A stretch of 64,000 nt of DNA from contig CAMLQY010000001.1 in NCBI GenBank assembly GCA_946482365.1, forward strand, positions 186,001 to 250,000. The letters run 5' to 3'. The DNA comes from an uncultured Actinomycetes bacterium (GTDB taxonomy: Bacteria > Actinomycetota > Thermoleophilia > Solirubrobacterales > 70-9). The position numbers and the translations under genes were made by a program. Under the pieces are notes generated by a model. The model was given only the letters and a program-made list of their open reading frames with translations, searched no databases and was not told the origin of the DNA. This document shows positions 59,228-64,000 of this stretch, in pieces. Within the stretch, counting starts at the first letter, position 1, and each line of letters begins with the position of its first letter.

Positions 59228-60481
59228 TCAGGCTCGTGTGAAGCGGCGCCCCGCCGTGGGCGAGGCCTCCTCGTCGAGCAGCACCCGGTCGGACTCGCCT
59301 TTTTCAGCCGCTTCGTGCTCCATCCGCGCGATCTTCTCAGGTGTCAGCTCGCCCGCGTTCTCCGCCTCGATCTTCGCCAGCCAGGCGGCCCCCTCGCGCG
59401 ATTCCTCCTCGTCGAACTCGACCCCGCCCCGGTCCAGCGACTTGTCGATCTCCTCGAAGAGGGTGTCGACGAGCTTGGCCTGAGGGACCTTGCGCAGCGG
59501 CTTGCCGTGGGCGTAGATCAGGCCCTCGTTCTTGGCGCCCGCGATGCCGAAGTCGGCATGGGAGGCCTCGCCGATGCCGTTCACGGCGCAGCCCAGCACG
59601 GCGACCTCGATCGGCTCGGCGTAGCTCTCCAGCCGCTGCTCGATCTCGGCGACGACGGAGTCCATGTCGAACTGGAGACGGCCGCAGGTCGGGCAGGCGA
59701 TCAGCACCGGGCCGCGCTCGCGCAGCTGCAGCGCCTTGAGGATCTCCCAGGCGACCTTGACCTCCTCCTCGGCGTGGAAGGTCGAGAGGCTGATCCGGAT
59801 CGTGTCGCCGATCCCGTCGGCGAGCAGCGCGCCCAGGCCGACCGCGGACTTGAGCGACCCCGACCACTTGGTCCCCGCCTCGGTGATCCCCAAGTGCAGC
59901 GGGTAGGGGATCTTCTCCGAGAGCAGGCGGTTGGCGGCGATCGTGTTGGGCACGTTGGTCGACTTGATCGAGACCTTGAAGTCCTCGAACTCCAGCGACT
60001 CCATCAGCTCGACGAACTCGACCGCGGCCGCGACCAGCGCCTCGACCGGGCTCTCGCGCTCGAGCGCGTGCAGGTGCTTGGGCAGCGAGCCCGAGTTGAC
60101 CCCGATCCGCATCGGCACCCCGGCGGCGGTCGCCCGCTGCGCCACCTCGGCGACCTTCTCGCGGCCGCCGATGTTGCCCGGGTTGAGCCGGATGCAGTGG
60201 GCCCCCGCGTCGATCGCCTTCAGCGCCAGGGTGTGGTTGAAGTGGATGTCGGCGATCACGGGGATCGGCGACTCCTTGACGATCGTCTTCAGCGCCTCGA
60301 CGTCCTCGTCGCGCGGCACGGCGCAGCGCACCAGGTCGGCCCCCGCGTCGGCGACCTTGCGGATCTGCTCCATCGTCGCCGCCAGGTTGGCGGTCTCGGT
60401 CTTGGTCATCGTCTGCACGGCGACGGGGGCGCCGCCGCCGATCGGCACGCCGCCGACGAATATCTGCCTTTTCGAAGCCAT
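59228..60481 (-). CDS. ispG: 4-hydroxy-3-methylbut-2-en-1-yl diphosphate synthase
   Basis: IspG makes HMBPP in the MEP isoprenoid pathway using a 4Fe-4S cluster. The 417-residue protein begins RQIFVGGVPIGGGAPVAVQTMTKTETANL. It has the barrel segments IPVIADIHFNHTLAL, CIRLNPGNIGG and RIGVNSGSL. The cluster cysteines lie in LIACPTCGRLQFD and VLGCAVNGIGEA. TACCCT lies six bases before the ATG (60488-60493 on the minus strand). dxr, another MEP enzyme, lies in the same gene cluster. Confidence 0.96.
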   Translation of the reverse strand: MASKRQIFVGGVPIGGGAPVAVQTMTKTETANLAATMEQIRKVADAGADLVRCAVPRDEDVEALKTIVKESPIPVIADIHFNHTLALKAIDAGAHCIRLNPGNIGGREKVAEVAQRATAAGVPMRIGVNSGSLPKHLHALERESPVEALVAAAVEFVELMESLEFEDFKVSIKSTNVPNTIAANRLLSEKIPYPLHLGITEAGTKWSGSLKSAVGLGALLADGIGDTIRISLSTFHAEEEVKVAWEILKALQLRERGPVLIACPTCGRLQFDMDSVVAEIEQRLESYAEPIEVAVLGCAVNGIGEASHADFGIAGAKNEGLIYAHGKPLRKVPQAKLVDTLFEEIDKSLDRGGVEFDEEESREGAAWLAKIEAENAGELTPEKIARMEHEAAEKGESDRVLLDEEASPTAGRRFTRA

Positions 60482-60515
60482 GTGCGAAGGGTATCCGGGT
60501 GCGCGGGCGCGCCGG

Positions 60516-61604
60516 CTAGCGGACGTTGAAGCCCTCGCCCGTGAGGCGGCCGATGTCGTTGGTGAGGCCGAGGACGAAGAGCATGATCACGAGGACGAAG
60601 CCGAGCGCCCCGGCGCGCTCCATGACCCGGAAGGGCACCGGGCGGCCCCGCGCTTTCTCGACCAGGCTCCAGAAGATGTGGCCGCCGTCGAGCGGCAGGA
60701 AGGGGAAGAGGTTGATCAGGCCCAGCGAGAGGCTGACCACGGCGAGCAGGGTGAGCGCCTCGCGGGCGCCGATCTCGATCACCTGGTTGGCGACGTCGCT
60801 GGTGCCGACCACGCCGGACACTTCCTTGCGCTGTTCGGGGTCGAGGAGGTTGGCGAAGACGGTCACGGTCTTGCTCGTCACCAGCCAGATCGCGTCTGCG
60901 GCCCGCTCGGCGGCACCGCCGGCCCCCAGTTCCGCCGGCGCCGTGCCGTAGGAGAAGCCGATCCTGGTGCGCCCGGCTGCCCTGTCGTACTCGGGCCGCA
61001 CGGAGATCGTCCGGACCTGGCCGTTGCGCTCGACTCTCAGCGTCACCGGCGTGGCGGCCTTGCAGCCCTCGACCTGCCTGCCCGCGCACTCGTGCTTGCC
61101 CACCGCTTCGAAGAAGCGTTCGAGGCGCGCTTCGGTGGCCAGGTTCGGGTAGCTCTTCCCGTCGACGGCGAGGACGCGGTCGCCCGGCTGGAGCACCTTC
61201 GCGGCCGGCGAGCCGGGCACGACTTCGTCGACCCTCTGGGTCGGGTCGCTCGCCCCCAGCGCCAGCACGAAGAGGATCGCGAAGGCGAGCACGATGTTGA
61301 CCGCCGGCCCCGCTCCGATAGTGACGATCCGCTTCCAGACCGGCATTTCGTAGTACCCGCGGTGCTCTTCCCCGGGCGGCAATTTGTCTTCGGGGTGCAT
61401 GCCGCTGATCTTCACGTAGCCCCCCGCTGGGATCGCGGCGATGCCGTACTCGGTCTCGCCCCGCTTGACCGAGACCAGCTTCGGCCCGAAGAAGAGGAAG
61501 AACTTCTCGACTCGCATCCCCGTCGCCTTGGCGGCGAAGAAGTGCCCGGCCTCGTGCAGGATGATCAGCAGCGAGAAGCCGAGGAAGATCAGGACCCAGT
61601 TCAT
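60516..61604 (-). CDS. rseP: Site-2 intramembrane zinc metalloprotease (RseP/Rip1-like)
   Basis: The 362-residue membrane protease has HEAGHFFAAKATGMRVEKF near residue 18 (HExxH), the GGYVKISGM segment, one PDZ domain (EVVPGSPAAKVLQPGDRVLAVDG) and the second active-site motif LINLFPFLPLDGGHIFW (LDG). It cleaves membrane anti-sigma factors or other transmembrane proteins. ATG 61604 overlaps the dxr stop (ATGA). The dxr-rseP-ispG order is conserved in Actinobacteria. Confidence 0.95.
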   Translation of the reverse strand: MNWVLIFLGFSLLIILHEAGHFFAAKATGMRVEKFFLFFGPKLVSVKRGETEYGIAAIPAGGYVKISGMHPEDKLPPGEEHRGYYEMPVWKRIVTIGAGPAVNIVLAFAILFVLALGASDPTQRVDEVVPGSPAAKVLQPGDRVLAVDGKSYPNLATEARLERFFEAVGKHECAGRQVEGCKAATPVTLRVERNGQVRTISVRPEYDRAAGRTRIGFSYGTAPAELGAGGAAERAADAIWLVTSKTVTVFANLLDPEQRKEVSGVVGTSDVANQVIEIGAREALTLLAVVSLSLGLINLFPFLPLDGGHIFWSLVEKARGRPVPFRVMERAGALGFVLVIMLFVLGLTNDIGRLTGEGFNVR

Positions 61605-62746
61605 ACCCTGGCCAACCCCCCCACCTCTGCTTCGGTGCGGCGGCGGGCCTCGGCGTCGACCGCGAAGAGGTCTTCGAAGTGGGTCGGCTGCAGCACCGGC
61701 ATCGCGCCCAGGACCCGTTCGATCGCGGCCGCGATCGAGGTGAAGCCGATCTGCCCCTCGAGGAAGGCGGCGACGGCGACCTCGTCGGCGGCGTTGAGGA
61801 CACACGGCGCGGTCCCCCCCGCCCTGCCGGCCTCGAGGGCGATGCGCAGGCAGGCGAAGGTCTCCAGGTCGGGCGACTCGAAGCTCAGCTCCCCGACCGC
61901 GGCGAGGTCGAGGCGCGGCACGTCGACGTCGGCGCGCTCGGGGTGGTGCAGCGCGTAGGAGATCGGCACCCGCATGTCGGGATGGCCGAGGTGGGCCAGC
62001 GTCGCACCGTCGTTGAGGTCGATCAGGGAGTGGACGATCGACTGCGGGTGGACGACCACCTCGATCCGCTCGAAGGGGACGCCGAAGAGGTGGTGGGCCT
62101 CGATCGCCTCGAAACCCTTGTTCATCAGCGTCGCCGAGTCGATCGTGATTCGCCCCCCCATGCTCCAGGTCGGGTGGGCGAGCGCCTCCTCGACGCTGAC
62201 GCTCGCCAGGTCGGTGCGGCCGCGGAAGGGCCCGCCCGAGGCGGTCAGGACCAGCCGGTCGACCGTCCCCGGGGGCTCGGCGCCGATCAGCTGGAAGAGG
62301 GCGGAATGCTCGGAGTCGACGGGGAGCAGCCGTGCCCCGGTCGCCTCGGCAAGCGCCATCGTCAGCTCGCCACCGATCACCAGGCTCTCCTTGTTGGCGA
62401 GCGCGACGTCGATCCCCTCGCCGAGCGCGACGATCGTCGGCCCCAGGCCGGCGGCGCCGACGATCCCATTCAGCACCAGGTCGGCGCCCGAGCCGAGGAT
62501 CAGCTCGCGGATCCCGTCCTCGCCGGCAAGCACCCGGCCCTCCCATGCCCTGCTCGCGGCCGCGGCGGCCTCGGGGCCGGAGAAGGCGACGGTGCCGACG
62601 CCGTGCTCGGCGGCCTGCGCAAGCACCCGCTCCCAGCTCGACCCGGCCGCCAGGCCGACGACCTCGAGCTCCTCCGAGCCCGCGACGATCTCCAGCGCCT
62701 GCGTGCCTATCGAGCCCGTCGAGCCAAGGATTACGACCTTCTTCAT
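61601..62746 (-). CDS. dxr: 1-deoxy-D-xylulose 5-phosphate reductoisomerase
   Basis: Dxr makes MEP in isoprenoid synthesis. The NADPH motif is VVILGSTGSIGTQALEIV at the N-terminus. LANKESLVIGGEL, PVDSEHSALFQLIG, LTASGGPFRG and THPTWSMGGRITIDSATLMNKG are found as separate conserved blocks. I place the start at ATG 62746, because TATGCT ends seven bases upstream; the in-frame ATG at 62758 lies inside that box. A GGAACG-core hairpin element lies just upstream, separating dxr from cdsA. Confidence 0.95.
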   Translation of the reverse strand: MKKVVILGSTGSIGTQALEIVAGSEELEVVGLAAGSSWERVLAQAAEHGVGTVAFSGPEAAAAASRAWEGRVLAGEDGIRELILGSGADLVLNGIVGAAGLGPTIVALGEGIDVALANKESLVIGGELTMALAEATGARLLPVDSEHSALFQLIGAEPPGTVDRLVLTASGGPFRGRTDLASVSVEEALAHPTWSMGGRITIDSATLMNKGFEAIEAHHLFGVPFERIEVVVHPQSIVHSLIDLNDGATLAHLGHPDMRVPISYALHHPERADVDVPRLDLAAVGELSFESPDLETFACLRIALEAGRAGGTAPCVLNAADEVAVAAFLEGQIGFTSIAAAIERVLGAMPVLQPTHFEDLFAVDAEARRRTEAEVGGLARV

Positions 62747-62753
62747 CATCGAG

Positions 62754-62759
62754 AGCATA
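62754..62759 (-). promoter_or_regulatory. Putative -10 (TATGCT) deciding the dxr start
   Basis: On the minus strand TATGCT ends seven bases before ATG 62746. It contains the alternative ATG 62758, which argues against that longer start. Confidence 0.4.
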
Positions 62760-62764
62760 CGGAC

Positions 62765-62877
62765 GGGACGATCCCGGCAGGGGTGGAACGTCTTGTACTT
62801 TTTCGTGAGCGCCGCTCGAGCGCCAGCCGTCGCCGCTTCTCGAAAAAGTTAAGTGGAACCCCTGCCGGGATCGTCCC
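62765..62877. repeat. Hairpin element with GGAACGTCTTGTAC core, copy 3
   Basis: Perfect 20-base arms (62765-62784 and 62858-62877) enclose the same conserved strands (62785-62805 and 62841-62857) as copies 1 and 2, around a 35-base loop. The end abuts the stop codon of cdsA. Relative to the upstream gene its orientation is opposite to that of copy 2. Confidence 0.85.
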
Positions 62878-63768
62878 TCAATAGACGAACTGGATCGAGA
62901 GGTAGTAGCCGACGACGACTGTGAAGAAGACGGCGTCGAGGCGGTCGAGGATGCCGCCGTGGGGGCCGAAGAGGGTGCCGGTGTCCTTCTTGCCCAGGTC
63001 GCGCTTCAGCATCGACTCGAAGAGGTCGCCGACCGGGGCGATCGCCGCCACCGCCGCACCCATGATCAGGGCGTCCACCCCGGAGAGCCAGTCCTGGTAG
63101 AGGCCGGCGAACCAGAAGGCCATCGTGCCGATCACGAAGCCGCCGAGGAGGCCCTCCAGCGTCTTGTTCGGGGAGAGGGTCGGCGCGATCTTGTGCGAGC
63201 CGAACATGCGCCCCGTCGCGTAGGCGCCGGTGTCGGCGGCGAAGGTGCCGACGAGGACGTCGACGAGGAGCGCGGCGCCGTGGTCGGGGAGGTCGCGCAG
63301 GAGCACCGCGTGGACGAGCGGGATCCCGATCCAGACGATCCCGAGCATGGTCACCCCCATCGACATCGTGATCCCGTCGCGGTGGTGGCGGTCGGCGCCG
63401 AAGGCGAAGAGCACGGGGAACGAGGCGGCGAGGACCAGCAGGACGTTGAAGGCGGTACCGAAGTGAGCGGCGAGGATCAGCGCCGGGACGGCGATATAGG
63501 CGGCCCGCTGGACCGGGCGCATCTCCCCCGTCAGCGAGAGGTACTCGCGCAGGCAGAGCAGGCCGATCCCGACCATCGCCACGGTGAAGACCAGCTCTCC
63601 GGCGACGATGATCGCGATCGCGAAGACGCCCCAGGGGATCGCGACTAGGACGCGCTTGAGCGTCTCTCCACTCCGTGCTCCCCCCCGTCGGCGGGGCTTC
63701 CGCGGCGGTCGCGGAGGCGGTTTGGGAGCCGGCTCCTCGAAGAGGTCGTCGTCGAAGAGCTCCTGCAT
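62878..63768 (-). CDS. cdsA: Phosphatidate cytidylyltransferase
   Basis: CdsA makes CDP-diacylglycerol for phospholipid synthesis. The 296-residue protein has a Pro/Arg-rich cytoplasmic N-terminus and about eight membrane helices. The signature near the C-terminus is spread over SPNKTLEGLLGGF, APVGDLFESMLKRDLGKKD and GPHGGILDRLDA. ATG 63768 shares one base with the uppS stop (TGATG); the longer frame upstream runs out of frame through uppS. The gene lies between uppS and dxr, the classic order. Confidence 0.95.
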   Translation of the reverse strand: MQELFDDDLFEEPAPKPPPRPPRKPRRRGGARSGETLKRVLVAIPWGVFAIAIIVAGELVFTVAMVGIGLLCLREYLSLTGEMRPVQRAAYIAVPALILAAHFGTAFNVLLVLAASFPVLFAFGADRHHRDGITMSMGVTMLGIVWIGIPLVHAVLLRDLPDHGAALLVDVLVGTFAADTGAYATGRMFGSHKIAPTLSPNKTLEGLLGGFVIGTMAFWFAGLYQDWLSGVDALIMGAAVAAIAPVGDLFESMLKRDLGKKDTGTLFGPHGGILDRLDAVFFTVVVGYYLSIQFVY

Positions 63769-64000
63769 CAAACCCTCGCCCCGAAGCGGCGCCGGCGCTC
63801 CTCGAACTCCCGCAGGCATTCCTCCAGCGCCTCGCGGCCGAAGTCAGGCCAGAGCTCGTCGCGGAACACCAGCTCCGAGTAGGCGCACTGCCAGAGCAGG
63901 AAGTTGGAGATGCGCCGCTCGCCGCTGGTGCGGATCAGGAGGTCGGGGTCGTGCATCTCGGGCGCGTAGAGCCGGCGACGGAACTCCTCCTCCGAATCTC
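63768..64000 (-). CDS. uppS: Isoprenyl (undecaprenyl) diphosphate synthase, C-terminal part
   Basis: Only the last 76 residues are inside the window; the gene continues past the right edge. The segment [19 protein letters not shown] followed by [15 protein letters not shown] is the C-terminal signature of cis-prenyltransferases, including the Arg and Ser that bind diphosphate. The enzyme makes the lipid carrier for peptidoglycan precursors. Its stop overlaps the cdsA start by one base. Confidence 0.95.
   Translation of the reverse strand, partial: DSEEEFRRRLYAPEMHDPDLLIRTSGERRISNFLLWQCAYSELVFRDELWPDFGREALEECLREFEERRRRFGARV

Noticed and set aside
1..64000. tRNA, rRNA or known riboswitches
   Set aside because: I looked for TTCGA-type T-loops in intergenic gaps and for riboswitch cores upstream of ribF, dapA and nadE. 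Gaps are too short or show only palindromes. A covariance search could still find something I missed.

Overview
The window is a very GC-rich chromosomal segment with no phage, insertion sequence, CRISPR array, tRNA or rRNA gene that I can see. The order infB-rbfA-nrnA-truB-ribF-rpsO-pnp-M16 protease-dapB-dapA-rnj, then ftsK-rodZ-like-cinA-recA-miaB-miaA-dapF-hflX, is the classic actinobacterial order. GarA-like FHA next to a MerR regulator, a single-motif RsiG-like protein, MurT/GatD, an actinobacterial IHF domain and a VKOR/DsbA pair also point to Actinobacteria. A deep-branching Thermoleophilia (Solirubrobacterales-like) genome is my best inference.

Layout. 1-11842 (+): translation, RNA decay and lysine/DAP genes in one tightly overlapping run. 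12008-14382 (-): a two-component system whose two genes are separated by a 169-bp long hairpin. 14611-25481 (+): ftsK, rodZ-like, cinA, thpR, recA, a membrane cupredoxin, miaB, miaA, dapF-like and dapL-like. 25485-28208 (-): lipoprotein, metallo-beta-lactamase and NAD-dependent epimerase. 28259-30137 (+): hflX and dut. 30249-33998 (-): a lipid kinase-murT-methyltransferase-gatD operon. 34570-37860 (+): cyclophilin, peroxiredoxin, hydrolase, VKOR and DsbA. 38017-40785 (-): methyltransferase, SDR and thiolase. 40868-43622: CcdA followed by a small, less GC-rich island of three uncharacterised genes, one carrying an actinobacterial IHF (H2TH) domain. 43625-53287: cupin, DNA polymerase IV, wax ester synthase, metalloprotease, nadE, thioesterase, a membrane sigma-region-4-like protein, an FAD oxidase and an SRPBCC protein. 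53299-64000 (-): MerR-GarA-RsiG, pgsA, proS, AMP-ligase, and the isoprenoid/envelope cluster uppS-cdsA-dxr-rseP-ispG.

Two window-wide patterns stand out. First, at least 25 genes have a TANNNT hexamer 6-9 nt upstream of the start codon and no Shine-Dalgarno sequence. This suggests pervasive leaderless mRNAs, and I used it to choose starts for dapF, VKOR, dxr, the IHF fusion and others. Second, the intergenic gaps hold several families of palindromic elements. The most striking has three copies (14452, 30138, 62765) with a conserved asymmetric core and outer arms that differ in sequence but remain perfectly complementary, as expected of a structured RNA or hairpin element.

Other notable points are a DapF homologue with both catalytic cysteines changed to serine, a methyltransferase gene inserted between murT and gatD, and a thioredoxin-like frame without a usual start codon after a CCC-TGA stop of a peroxiredoxin gene.
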